Translations under genes and position numbers: made by a program
The notes under the pieces: generated by a model
Databases searched by the model: none
What the model saw: the letters and a program-made list of their open reading frames with translations, nothing else
Told to the model about the DNA's origin: nothing
Shown: piece by piece, positions 1-9,717 of the stretch
Position numbering within the stretch: position 1 is the first letter of the stretch
How the letters are laid out: every line of letters starts with the position of its first letter
NCBI RefSeq assembly: GCF_018991925.1
Contig: NW_024755006.1
Coordinates: forward strand, 153,501 to 217,500
From: Homarus americanus
Taxonomy: Eukaryota > Arthropoda > Malacostraca > Decapoda > Nephropidae
DNA length: 64,000 bases
Direction of reading: 5' to 3'

Positions 1-1165
1 GAGTGAGTTGGCGTGGACTATGTCGTTTATGTACAACAAAAACAGTACTGGACCGAGAATGGAACCTTGGGGGACTCCATACAAGATTGGCGAGGAGTCA
101 GATTGGTGGTATTATAGCAGACATACTGCAACCTGTTGGACAGATATGAGGTAAACCAATTGTGGGACAGGCCCCTAACGCCGTAATGTTCAAGCTTTGA
201 AAGGAGGATGGTATGGTCGACAGTATCGAAGGTTTTAGAGAGGTCCAAGAATATACCGACTGTAAACTGATTGTCATCAAAGGAATTTAAGATGTCATTA
301 GTAAAGGATAGCAGAGCACTCTCAGTCGACCTTCTAACTCTAAATCCAAACTGGGAGTCTGTAAAGATGTCATTGGCATTGCAGAAGGAATTTAGTCTAT
401 TACATGCTAGCTTTTCCAGTATCTTACTCAAGGCTGGGAGGACTGATATGGGGCGGTAATTCTTGAAGAGACCTTAGTCCCCAGATTTTTTATATGCCGG
501 GTGGACTTTAGCAATTTTCAGTTTATCAGGAAAGACACCACTAGTGAAGGAGGAGTTACAAATGTGGAGGAGAACAGGTAGTAATAAGTGGGTCACTTTC
601 TTAATGATGCTCATTGGTATATTGTCTTCGCCTGCTGCTGCATCTTTGGACATTTTTATGATGGCCAGTAATTCATCTGCTGTGACAGGGGATAAGAATA
701 GTTCATTTTGCTGTCTGTTTTGCAGGTAGGCTCTAAATTCCTCATGGTGATCAGGGATGCTCTCTGCAAGATTTTTGCCAACATTAATAAAATATTCATT
801 GAAGTGGTTGGCAATGTGGGAGGGTTCCGTTATAACTGAATCGTTTATCATAAAAGCTGAGTGGGGGCCGAAGGCTGAGTGTTCCTGTTCTGAATAGAAT
901 TTATGACATTCCAGGTTTTTTACTGTCGCCTGATGCTGACTGGAGCTTATTTGTACAATAGTTACGTCTGGCGTTTCTAACTGCTTGAGTTACTCTATTT
1001 CTGATACTTCGGTAAGCATCACCGAAAGTTATGGGTCTTTTTGCAAATGTCCTTTGGAGTTTGTGTTTTTCCTTTATCATTATCTTAATCTCGCTTGTGA
1101 TATAGGGTTTGGAAATGGATACAGTTTTCACTGACTTAGTCTTGAGCGGGAAGCATTTATCAAAG
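1..1165 (-). pseudogene. broken reverse transcriptase ORF2 fragment
   Basis: Seen: the linker contains a KPYITSEI segment followed by K/R-rich helices and RNYCTNKL. The next block contains FNEYFINVGKNLAESIP, a DNIPMSIIKK segment and FPDKLKIAKVHPAYKK. The palm block contains SQFGFRVRRSTESALL and the motif-A segment FLDLSKTFDTVDH, with the expected catalytic aspartate. GVPQGS is encoded at 61-78 in a shifted frame and leads into a YINDI segment at the window edge. Lesions: a frame change at the A-run around 915-920, another near 860, an in-frame TAA at 474-476 just after YKKSGD, and a frame change near 80. With at least four lesions the copy cannot make a full RT. Some single-base lesions in homopolymers could be assembly errors. 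Confidence 0.88.
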
Positions 1166-1172
1166 CAGGTGT
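1..1172 (-). mobile_element. 5'-truncated non-LTR retrotransposon (LINE), CR1/L2/Jockey-like
   Basis: Read on the minus strand, three consecutive blocks match the usual order of a LINE ORF2: a basic endonuclease-to-RT linker (about 901-1165), the N-terminal RT region (474-851) and the RT fingers and palm (1-431). The endonuclease is absent. Homology stops near 1165-1172, where an in-frame stop precedes the linker, so the copy is 5' truncated, as expected of target-primed reverse transcription. The 3' part, including the YxDD box and 3' UTR, lies beyond the left edge of the window. The CR1/L2/Jockey assignment rests on the style of the palm motifs and is not a phylogenetic placement. Confidence 0.9.
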
Positions 1173-1508
1173 GTTAAAGAGCCGGAAGAAAGACAATAAT
1201 CAGGCCACACCTTTAATTTAATACACAGGTATGAATCATGAGAAACAGTACATTATTATCTCATTAGGGAAGGTGTAATTTCTCTATAATGCTTTAGTAG
1301 CGAGAAACACCTGTACAGACTCACAACACTCAGGTGATTACGGACAGGTATGAGTTAATTAATTGCTGTGGCTTCAGCTTGTAAGTACACCTGTGCTAAG
1401 AGGCTCATTAATACCTATCTGGTGTCTGTTTTATTACCTTGAGTTCACCACAAATATGTGTAATATTGTATGTGTTTATAAGTATAAATTACATCATTAA
1501 TATAATTT
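1173..1508. other. unique AT-rich stretch, no gene seen
   Basis: No open frame of note occurs here. The words CACCTGT, ACAGGTA and CAGGTGAT recur at spacings of about 40-80 bases, a pattern shared with other unique islands in the window. Confidence 0.6.
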
Positions 1509-1552
1509 ACACACACACACGCACACACACACACACACACACACGCACACAC
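1509..1552. repeat. (CA)n microsatellite with two G interruptions
   Basis: About 22 CA units occur here, broken twice by GCAC. Confidence 0.95.
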
Positions 1553-1645
1553 TCCTCGCTTCCTCAGAGCCACAAACACTGCAAAAGAGAAAACCCCGCC
1601 TTGAAACACACACACTCGGTAAAAAGTACCTATTCACCCTGTGTA

Positions 1646-1752
1646 TGGAACAATATTACACCACGGACGATGGATATTGCGATATGCCCACGGTGAAGTA
1701 TGACCGACGGGCATATCGCAATATTCATCGTCCGTGGTGTCATATTGTTTCA
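1646..1752. repeat. long near-perfect hairpin, 44-bp stem
   Basis: Bases 1646-1689 pair with 1709-1752 around a 19-base loop. I count one mismatch and two G-U pairs in the 44-bp stem. The core word CCACGGACGATG has its complement CATCGTCCGTGG on the right arm. No clear target-site duplication flanks it. It could be a small foldback or MITE remnant or a transcribed structured RNA. Nothing in the sequence decides between them. Confidence 0.85.
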
Positions 1753-1849
1753 CGTGTGTACACCTAACCTAAAACACTTAACATATTAACCAAACTCACT
1801 TAATTACTACTAAAACCTTACCTATAACACAGATGCTAATAGGAATCTC

Positions 1850-1885
1850 ACTCTCTCTCACTCTCACTCTCTCTCTCTCTCTCTC
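1850..1885. repeat. (CT)n microsatellite
   Basis: The tract is CT dinucleotides with two or three CACTCT interruptions. Confidence 0.9.
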
Positions 1886-2081
1886 GGGATACACACAGTG
1901 AGATAAAGTTACACAGACATCACTAGAACGAGTTAACCGCACGAGTTATGTCTCCTTCACCGCCGCCGTCAGGGAGAACAACGGGTTAACACTTCACATA
2001 ATACTGGCGCTCATAACCGCACCTCGGGTATTATTTTGTTCTGGTTAATCCGTTCATAAATTACCTTGAAACATGAGTGTA

Positions 2082-2083
<2 letters not shown>

Positions 2084-2136
<53 letters not shown>
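2084..2136. repeat. (TC)n microsatellite
   Basis: About 26 uninterrupted TC units occur here. Confidence 0.97.
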
Positions 2137-2139
<3 letters not shown>

Positions 2140-2220
2140 TACACACCTGAATAAAGCCAATTAGTTATCATTTACCTGTAATTGTATCTAGGTGATGGGT
2201 GTTAAGACCAAGACGATGGG

Positions 2221-2345
2221 TTAGGTTAGTTTAGTTTAGGCCAGGTTAGTATAGATTAACATACTCTAATCCAGAATAAGATAGATTACTTTACTCTAGA
2301 TTAGAGTATATTAAATTATCCCAGATTAGATTAACAAGTTACGGC
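2221..2345. repeat. degenerate TTAGG/AGATTAG-rich stretch
   Basis: TTAGGTTAGT at the left edge grades into irregular GATTA words (AGATTAACA, AGATTAC, AGATTAGA). It resembles an eroded telomere-type repeat, but no clean periodicity survives. Confidence 0.5.
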
Positions 2346-2489
2346 AGGCAGTAGTGAGCCGGTGGTTTGTCGTGGTTGCGTGGGGAGATGACGTGATTCA
2401 GTAGGCCAGCTAGCGACCCTCTGTTCCGGAGACCCAGGCCTTGTTATTGATCTTACTGCTTTGTTATTGGCGGGGAGTAGCGACCAAGA

Positions 2490-2775
2490 TGGGGAGCAGG
2501 GGGAGATGATGAGGTGGGGAGGGGAGAAGACGAGGGGGTGGGGAGAAGACGAGGTGGGGAGAGGGTAACGAGGCGGAGTGGGGATGACGAGGTGTGGTTG
2601 GGGGTGACGAGGTGGAGTGGGAGGTACGAGGTAGGGTGGGGGGGGGGTAACAAGGTGGGGTTTGGGAGACGAGATGGGGTGTGGAGATGGCAAGTTGGGG
2701 GTGACAAGGTGGATTGGGGAGATGACGAGGTGTAGTGAGAAGACGGGGGGATATGGGGGAGAGAGGTGAGGGAGG
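2490..2775. repeat. G-rich degenerate minisatellite, GACGAGGTGGGG core
   Basis: The core GAYGAGGTGKGG recurs about a dozen times with variable spacers of roughly 20-30 bases. The plus strand is almost free of C. Open frames of 70-160 codons on both strands come from this composition and are not gene evidence. Confidence 0.85.
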
Positions 2776-2879
2776 TAGATAAGGGCGAGAAGGGTCTTTA
2801 CATTAAGAGGCGACACACAATGGTAACTCAGGTTAAGACGAATAAATTCAATTATCTCTAAACATTTCTACAACTGTAT

Positions 2880-2938
2880 TCAACCCAACCTAACCCAACC
2901 TAACCTAACCTAACCTAACCTAACCTAACCTAACCTAA
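2880..2938. repeat. interstitial telomere-type repeat (CCTAA)n
   Basis: About 11 units of CCTAA (TTAGG on the minus strand) occur here, with CCCAA variants at the left edge. TTAGG is the ancestral arthropod telomeric repeat. Unique DNA on both sides makes this an interstitial block, not a chromosome end. Confidence 0.93.
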
Positions 2939-2974
2939 TCAACAACTCAAAGACACTTGGTATAGTTCCAATAC

Positions 2975-3235
2975 TTACTGATATCGTTTTCAAGGAAGAA
3001 ATACCGCCTGAGAGTTCACTGATATCGTTTTAAGGACAATGCTATTATCTCAAAGGCACTGATATCGTTTTAAAAACTGATCGTCTACAAGGCCCTAATA
3101 TTACCCGAAAGATGCTGATATCGTCCAAAAAAAAACTTAATCGACTATTAAGACTCTTGATATCGCTCTCAAAGGCCCTGATATCGTCCCGAAGACCCTG
3201 ATATCGTCCCGAAGGCTCTGATATTATCGTCTCCA
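2975..3235. repeat. dispersed CTGATATCGT repeat family
   Basis: The word CTGATATCGT or a close variant occurs about nine times at spacings from 19 to about 60 bases, with purine-rich spacers such as CCCGAAGAC. GATATC is palindromic, so each copy reads the same on both strands at its core. The right end (3165-3225) is closest to a regular tandem array. Confidence 0.8.
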
Positions 3236-3257
3236 GGGATTCAGTGTTGTTTCAAGG

Positions 3258-3265
3258 TATAAGAG
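3258..3265 (+). promoter_or_regulatory. candidate TATA box
   Basis: TATAAGAG lies 59 bases before the ATG at 3317. A start site about 30 bases downstream would leave a 5' UTR of about 30 bases. This is inference from motif spacing only. Confidence 0.25.
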
Positions 3266-3316
3266 GGAGGAGAGACGCGAGCCGGGACCAGCAGAAGCGG
3301 CGGCCTCACACACCGG

Positions 3317-3415
3317 ATGTGGTATCAGATTCCCAAACTGGCATACCACTACGGGGTTAAGAGAGGAGAGGACAGGGTAGAAGGGAGGGAGGGAGGGCGG
3401 TTCAGGTGCTTATAA
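3317..3415 (+). CDS. unrecognised 32-codon ORF downstream of a TATA-like box
   Basis: The frame opens with MWYQIPKLAYHYG, a high-complexity segment unlike the surrounding repeat-derived frames. It then runs into an R/E/G-rich stretch encoded by GGGA repeats and stops at 3413-3415. The first half could be the start of a spliced gene, with a candidate donor TTCAG/GTGCTT near 3405, while the second half looks like repeat DNA read through. I do not recognise a family. The TATA-like box at 3258 is the only supporting signal. Confidence 0.2.
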   Translation: MWYQIPKLAYHYGVKRGEDRVEGREGGRFRCL

Positions 3416-3428
3416 TTCACCGTCATGC

Positions 3429-3575
3429 GATGTTCAATTGTTTCCGCTGGTGCTGTGATCGTGGTACTTATTGTGGCGATGTTCAATTGTTTCCGCTGGT
3501 GTTGTGATCGTGGTACTTATTGTGGCGATGTTCAATTGTTTCCGCTGGTGTTGTGATCGTGGTACTTATTGCGAC
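3429..3575. repeat. 49-bp tandem repeat, three copies
   Basis: Copies begin at 3429, 3478 and 3527 with GATGTTCAATTG and are nearly identical; the visible changes are GCTG/GTTG and the degraded end of copy 3. Near-identity suggests recent duplication. Confidence 0.95.
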
Positions 3576-3579
3576 GTCA

Positions 3580-4470
3580 CGCGATGTGTAAACAGGGTAA
3601 AAAAAAACAGAGAATATTGGTAATGAGGAAATAAAGAAGAATATAAGAAGGCAAAGGCAAAAAGAGCAAAGATCAAGTCTGAGGAAGAGGAAAGGATGAT
3701 GTAATGATAATAGAAATAATGAGGAAGAGAATAAATAATAGAAGAAGAAGAAGAAACGGGGGGAGAGAGAGAACGAGAGGTAGCTGACTGGAGTGGAGGG
3801 GAAGCCGAGCGTCGGACTCACATGGCAGCTGAACGATAATAAGACCCGCTGCGGACATAATGACATAACAAAGACAACATTAAGTTTTCCTCGCTTCTCC
3901 CAACACCAACATTAACTTAAGACAAACTAAACTCTACACAAAAAAAAAACCTTACGACAGATTTTTTTCTCACGTAATCAACTAACTTAATCATAAGAGA
4001 ATAACGATGTAAAATGTTATCAGAATTACGCAATAACAGTAAATTTCAACTAGACGTCAACTGCCTCCTCCTGATTACCAAAGGTTCATGAGATTAAATT
4101 TTTCTCAGCCAATAATAAGATTAATTAAACTCAATCTCAAAAAAGACTTCGTAAAATGGCATCTAAAATCTACCTGAGAATTTACCTTTACTACACACGT
4201 TCACAGACAAACTTTGGTACTTATATAAATCAGAATTTCTTAATATATTTTATTTAAGAGTGACTCACCGGACAAAATGGCGACATAATTAAGCTGGGAC
4301 TTTACCGTATATATTATCCTTTATCTTAATATTTTGTAAAGGAGGAAAATTAAGGTCAAAATAACTGTTAACTCATAGCAGGGAATAAGAGAGAAAACTG
4401 AAGAACATAAGGAAATAATACGTGAAAGAGAATAACAAAAAGTAAACAACACAAACAAATACAAAGGTGA
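3580..4470. other. purine-rich then AT-rich unique DNA
   Basis: The stretch 3590-3790 is A/G rich (GAAGAA, GAGAGA). The stretch 3800-4470 is AT-rich unique sequence with no credible open frame. I see nothing else in it. Confidence 0.6.
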
Positions 4471-4476
4471 TGAGAT

Positions 4477-4630
4477 AAACAAACACAAATATTAGGTAAA
4501 CAAACACAAATATTAGGTAAACAAACACAAATATTAGGTAAACAAACACAAATATTAGGTAAAAACAGAAATATAGAAAAAAAACAAATATTAGGTTAAC
4601 AAACACAGCTCAGGTAAAACAAACACAATA
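4477..4630. repeat. 21-bp tandem repeat AAACAAACACAAATATTAGG(T)
   Basis: Four exact copies run from 4477 to 4560, followed by two or three decayed ones. Because 21 is a multiple of three, a short minus-strand frame repeats a seven-residue hydrophobic pattern. I regard that frame as an artefact. Confidence 0.95.
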
Positions 4631-4867
4631 AACCACAACAACAACATAATAAAACAGATGACTAAAACAAGCATCGAACACCACTGTCAACACAAACAAC
4701 TATTTACTCTAACCTTCTGCATTGTTTATGTTGATAATAATCCACAGCCGTTCACCATCCACACATCCGGATACGTCGCGAACGCCCTTACACGCTTGGG
4801 TTAATTCATTATATTTTACCCACATACGCATTCGCCGTCCATGCAAAACCTATGTATGTATAAGATT

Positions 4868-4896
4868 ATGTATGTGTGTGTGTGTATGTATGTATC
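4868..4896. repeat. (TG)n/(ATGT)n microsatellite
   Basis: A short TG run is followed by ATGT units. Confidence 0.9.
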
Positions 4897-5049
4897 AAAG
4901 CCATTACACACGCACACACGTATTACCAACTCAAATAACACTCTTCTTGGTAATTAATACGAGAGATTAGGTTAATTTGGTATTTAGTTAGAGACTGTTG
5001 GGAAAAATTACACTCGGGGAGGCGTTAGGGAAGGTAGTGTTGTTGGAGA

Positions 5050-5081
5050 GGGGGGGGGGGGGGGGGGGAGAGAGAGAGAGA
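5050..5081. repeat. G19 homopolymer followed by (AG)n
   Basis: Nineteen consecutive G residues are followed by about six AG units. A G-run of this length is a strong quadruplex candidate and a likely site of sequencing error. Confidence 0.95.
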
Positions 5082-5172
5082 TACGTTACTCGCTCACATT
5101 ATGGGGTCATGTTCGTCAGCGCGGGAAGCTTCAACAAGCGACAGTAATAGCAAGGTTCCTCAGCTTCCTCCC

Positions 5173-5696
5173 ACAGCTGCGTTACTGCTGCTGTTACTGC
5201 TGTATTAGGAATGCTGTTACTGATGCTGTTACTGCTGTATTAGAGATGCTGTTACTGCTGCTGTTACTGCTGTATTAGGGATGCTGTTACTGCTGTATTA
5301 GAGATGCTGTTACTGCTGTATTAGGGATGCTGTTACTGCTGCTATTGCTGCTGTATTAGGGATGCTGTTACTGCTGCTGTTACTGCTGTATTAGGATGCT
5401 GTTACTGCTTGTATTAGGGCTGCTGTTACTGATGCTGTTACTGCTGTATTAGGGATGTTACTGCTGTTTAGGGATGCTGTTACTGCTGTATTAGGGCTGC
5501 TGTTACTGCTGCTGTTACTGCTGTATTAGGGATGCTGTTACTGCTGTATTAGGGATGCTGTTACTGCTGTATTAGGCTGCTGTTACTGATGCTGTTACTG
5601 CATTAGGGATGCTGTTACTGCTGTATTAGCTGCTGTTACTGATGCTGTTACTGCTGTATTAGGATGCTGTTACTGCTGCTGTTACTGCTGTATTAG
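5173..5696. repeat. TGCTGTTACTGCTGTATTAGGGA minisatellite, left part
   Basis: Two words, TGCTGTTACTG and CTGTATTAGGGA, alternate irregularly over about 520 bp. The array breaks off in the middle of a CTGTATTAG word at 5696 and continues at 8700, on the far side of a DNA transposon. Confidence 0.93.
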
Positions 5697-5718
5697 TAGG
5701 GTGTCATACGGAGGCGAA
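5697..5718 (+). repeat. left terminal inverted repeat
   Basis: TAGGGTGTCATACGGAGG is matched in inverse orientation at 8679-8697, allowing a 2-base insertion and one missing base. Confidence 0.8.
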
Positions 5719-6035
5719 TTTTTTTTTTTTTGGCATCGGCTATGGTATTAATGATGTAGTTCTATGTACAGAGAATCATGGCGATATCTTCGAATTTGAA
5801 AGGATTTTCATTTTTTATACTGGTAATTTAACTTGAAATCTTATGAAAATTCAGTATTCCCACCCTTTTACCAACACCACTAAATAGCTTATTTAAAGTA
5901 AAATAAATGTATCGGGTTAATTTATTGGGATGAAATGATCCCAGAATAATTAGAAACGAATGATCTTGACACATTATTAAATTTAATAGTATTCCTTTAG
6001 AAAACAAAATCATAAAACTAAAAGCGGTTTTACTA

Positions 6036-7360
6036 CTACGACCCGGTGTTGCTGCACACCACCGAGCATATCTTTCTTGCTTCTGTTTCTACTGTCTCCC
6101 TGCTGACCACACAGGCTCGGATGTAGCCTTCCCTCCTCTCCCTGGCTGTGCATGACTTCCTGGCCTCGCTCACTTGCTGTACACACAACGCTCTGCTACT
6201 CTGGGTGTCGCGAGGGGCACAGGCAGGGACATGCATGGGGTTGTCAGGAAAGCTCTGACTTGAACATTGGTAGAGGCTGCAGGTAGAGGGCTCACTGCCA
6301 GCCTGGATGTTATCCAGATCTATGAGATCAGTGAGGGTCTTGGCACCTAGATTGACTGGGAGTCTTCCTGACCCTGAAAATCGTCACCAAACTGATTCGT
6401 CATACTTGAATCTCTCCTCATAAAATCTCATATCCAGATCTTTGACTGCCACTCTTCTCTCATCCTCATCCTTACTGCAGAGCATTGTCTGCGTTTTGCC
6501 TCAGGATGACACCAGAAGATCTCCTCACAGTCTGCTCACAATCTGACAGCTACTCTTGACTCCTCAAGGAGCTCAAGCTGGAAGAACATGCCTCGGACCC
6601 CCCGGAGGGGGAACAGTGACGACGCGGGTGTTGAACCAATTTGGCAAGTAGACACTCACGATGAATAGGACAATAAGTCTCAGGTTGTGAAGCTGGTTCC
6701 CTTTCCGATTTATGATGAGCGACCAAATTCTGCAGAACCTGAGAGCCGTTGTGAGCCACCTAGAATGTGAGACTGGACCCTATCTGCAGGTAAGCAAGTC
6801 TATCAGGCATGACCCCAGTTTTGATGGCACTGCAAATCATGTAACCATAGTATTGGTCGGCGTGCTCAGGTCATTAATGACAGTATAATGCAAGCTCAAC
6901 GATGGAGGGGCCAACTGTGATTTTTCAAAGCTCGGATTTATTTCTAACTCAGTGGCAGGAGTCAGCATCTTGCCAGAGGACCAGACCATCTGTTGTTTTG
7001 AAGGGGAGTGCTGCCATCAGCTCCTGGATCAGATGTCTAGTGGCAGCTCGTTGGTGTGGAGGTCTGAAACAATCCAGACCAGCTTCCTCCCAATCTTCCG
7101 CTCTATCACTGCTGTGACCCCCCTTGCCCACCCTGTGTTCGTGTTGGTGCTGTCCTCAATGGCCTGCAGGGTCTGGTCCCCACGTTCCTCTTTCTGAGCC
7201 AGTTCTGTGTATCTGCCACTATCTCATGGTTTCCTGATGTCATCTTTCTCTGGAGTGAAATGCCACAAATACTTCCCTCCTGGTTCACTGCAGCAGGGAG
7301 TAGTGTTCCTCCTTCACCATGGCAGAGACAACGTGAGGCTCCAACTTTCCGCGACACTTT
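6036..7360 (-). pseudogene. transposase-like gene remnant of the DNA transposon
   Basis: Several minus-strand blocks share the order of one protein. Near 7115-7158 is EDSTNTNTGW. It runs in the same frame into RKIGRKLVWIVSDL and HTNELPL (about 7040-7085). GPVSHSRWLTTALRFCRIW lies near 6722-6785, YCPIHRECLLAKLV near 6640-6680, and a C-terminal segment with QQVSEA and RREGYIRACVVSRET at 6060-6190. From memory, the DST-x-NTGW and DLHTNELPLRHL motifs belong to an uncharacterised multicopy protein family seen in arthropod and cnidarian genomes. I cannot name its superfamily. Multiple frame changes and stops separate the blocks, so this copy is dead. The N-terminus upstream of 7360 is not recognisable. 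Confidence 0.7.
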
Positions 7361-8675
7361 TGTGTCATCCCTTCTCCATCAAGAACAAACAATTGATTCC
7401 ATTTCTCTTATCCCTTATAAAGCTCACTCTTCTGGGTTATGACAGGATTTCTCCTGGAAGCTCCTTACTTTATTTATGATCTATCACCAGGTGAACATCA
7501 TCAGGTGTTATCAAACCACCGTCAACCCAGGCAGCTGTTGCTATCTCTGCAGTTTCTACTCTGAGACCAGTGTGGTGTACATGCCAGCCAGAGAGCTATA
7601 CTCAGGATATACCCTATTTCAAATCCTTTATGCCTGGAAGGTTTGGGATCGTGTTACCTGGAGTTAGGACAAAATCACCATTCTCCTAGTCAGCACTCGG
7701 ATCAGCCATGGGAAGTCATTTAAACTCTGAATCAGCTTGACTCCAATCATCGGCCTTTTACCTCACCCTGGGCCTTCTCTAAGTCACTACTCCAACAACT
7801 CTTCTCCTCTTCTAAATATACTCTCGTGGCAACCTCTGTCTCTTGAATAAGAATATCTTGGCTAGAAAACAGAGCCCTATACTTGATCTTCTCTCTCTGT
7901 GCTTTGACAAATGCCAGTTCAGATCACAGGAATCTTCTTCAGTTCACGCTTGCAAATACCTACAGAGATGTGGGCGCCAGATTTAGTCTGATCGCGTAAA
8001 CTCAGGACCCAGAAACAATTGGGCACTTGCAAGTAATTATGTCAAATAACTGGTCCAATTTCGCCTTAAAACTGTCCTTAACTGCAAGTTTTCACTCTCC
8101 CAGAGAATATCTCTTGCACTAACTAGCTGTGATCCTCTCCTCAATCTTCTTCTGACTTGTTATGACTGGAGGCTTGGGCAGGCGTTAGCCAGGTGTACTG
8201 TGCCGGAACAGCTTTGGTCCATATCACCCAGCAATGTCTTTGTTTTGTGTAAGTTCTTTGGTTCTTTTCACTTTGATTTTGCCTGATTTAAAACACCGTA
8301 TCTCAAAGCACATCTCTCAATGTAGGCAACTCCGACTTCAGGAGCTCTCTCCCAGACTTAAGATAAGCTGAGATGGCTGGTTTTTGGTTCCTCGTCACAG
8401 CACAAGCAGCCATCATAAATATTATCAACTTATAAATGCATCAGAATCTGAAACGGGAAAAAAATATTGTTAGTTGGGTTGTTAAGAGTAAGTCGAAAGC
8501 ATGTTCACTATTTGAGTATAATGCACTAAATACTGGCTATTACGTTAGATTTTCGATAAATTTCACTAAAAATTTACCTAGCAAAAGGTTGCAAAATATT
8601 GAAACTGAAATTATTTTCTGTTTATATACACTAAAATCTACCAAAAAAGTGATGGGCCATTAGTTTTAGCTGATC

Positions 8676-8697
8676 TTCCCTCCTATGACACACCCTA
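8676..8697 (-). repeat. right terminal inverted repeat
   Basis: CCTCCTATGACACACCCTA is the inverse of the left terminus. It is followed by CG and then the resumed minisatellite. Confidence 0.8.
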
Positions 8698-8699
8698 CG

Positions 8700-8850
8700 T
8701 GTATTAAGGATGCTGTTATTGCTGTATTAGGGATGCTGTTACTGCTGCTGTTACTGACGCCGTTATTGCTGGGTTCAGACCTAGTTACTGGTGCTGTTAC
8801 TCCGGTGTTATTAATGATGGTGTTATTACTGCTGCCACAACTGTTAGTGA
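8700..8850. repeat. TGCTGTTACTG minisatellite, right part
   Basis: TGTATTAAGGATGCTGTTATTGC and following units continue the array interrupted at 5696. They decay within about 130 bp into irregular GCTGTTACT words. Confidence 0.88.
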
Positions 8851-8889
8851 TGTAATAAAACTATTCTTACCACCGCAATTGTTATTATT

Positions 8890-9190
8890 ACCACCACCAC
8901 CACCAACCACCATCTCCATCACCACCATTCCCATCACCACCACCAACCACCATCACCACCAACCACCATCACCAACAACACCACCAACCACCATTCCTAT
9001 CACTACCACCATATTACCAGCCACCATTACCGTCACCACTACCAGTATCAACTTCACCACCATCATCACAAACAACCACCACCACCAACCACCATCACCA
9101 ACCACCATCACCACCAACAACCATCACCAACCACCATCACCACCAACAACCATCACCAACAACACTCACCACCACCAACCACATATTAAT
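8890..9190. repeat. (CAC/CCA)n-rich repeat
   Basis: The tract is CACCAC, CATCACCA and CCAACCACC units in irregular order. A 113-codon plus-strand frame rich in T, P and H here is repeat-derived. Confidence 0.9.
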
Positions 9191-9241
9191 CTAATTTGCA
9201 TAACTAACTCACATAAATAAAACTGTCCATAATATTAAGAT

Positions 9242-9413
9242 GATACCAAGTGCCTTCTGATACCAAGTGCCTCCTGATACCAAGTGCTTCCTGATACCAA
9301 GTGCCTCCTGACACAAGTGCCTCCTGATACCAAGTGCCTCCTGATACCAAGTGCCTCCTGATACCAAGTGCCTCCTGATACCAAGTGCCTCCTGATACCA
9401 AGTGCTTCCTGAC
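9242..9413. repeat. 17-bp tandem repeat GATACCAAGTGCCTCCT
   Basis: About ten copies occur, with C/T change at the TTC/CTC position and one 3-base deletion. The 17-bp period shifts frame each copy, so the open minus-strand frames repeat every 17 codons. Confidence 0.97.
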
Positions 9414-9518
9414 ACCACCTTATATAACTATACCTTATATATACGTCATGTTCATATATGTAGTGAAGACTCATCAATATTATTATATCACTATACCATA
9501 TAATATACACGTGTATAT

Positions 9519-9692
9519 ACACACACACACACACGAGTATAGCTTCTTTTACCCAGGAAGGTGAGGACCATATGTGTGTGTGTGTGTGTGTGTACAGGCA
9601 CTCACATAACGAATAATAATTATGATAATTAAGAAGAAAAAAAAGAAAAAGAAAGAAGAAGAAGAAGAAGAAGAAGAAGAAGAAGAAGAATA
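9519..9692. repeat. cluster of (AC)n, (TG)n and (GAA)n microsatellites
   Basis: AC occurs at 9519-9534, TG at 9573-9593 and GAA at about 9652-9690, with short unique spacers. Confidence 0.92.
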
Positions 9693-9717
9693 TAAACAAT
9701 GAACTAAATAGGCGTCA

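Larger units (their letters stand above)
5697..8699 (-). mobile_element. decayed DNA transposon with inverted ends, about 3.0 kb
   Basis: The left end reads TAGGGTGTCATACGGAGG, and the reverse complement of the right end (8679-8697) reads TAGGGTGTGTCATAGGAGG, so the termini are imperfect inverted repeats. The element splits the TGCTGTTACTG minisatellite. TGTATTAG (5689-5696) on the left and TGTATTAA (8700-8707) on the right form a candidate 7-8 bp target duplication, although the host repeat itself contains that word. The coding remnant is on the minus strand. An 8-bp duplication and a TAGGGTG end would suit a hAT-type element, but I cannot assign the superfamily with confidence. Confidence 0.8.

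Noticed and set aside
2881..2938. True chromosome end
   Set aside because: The CCTAA block is short and continues into unique DNA on both sides.
6550..7131. Independent small genes on both strands
   Set aside because: The minus-strand pieces are out-of-frame parts of one transposase-like remnant; the plus-strand frames are their shadows.
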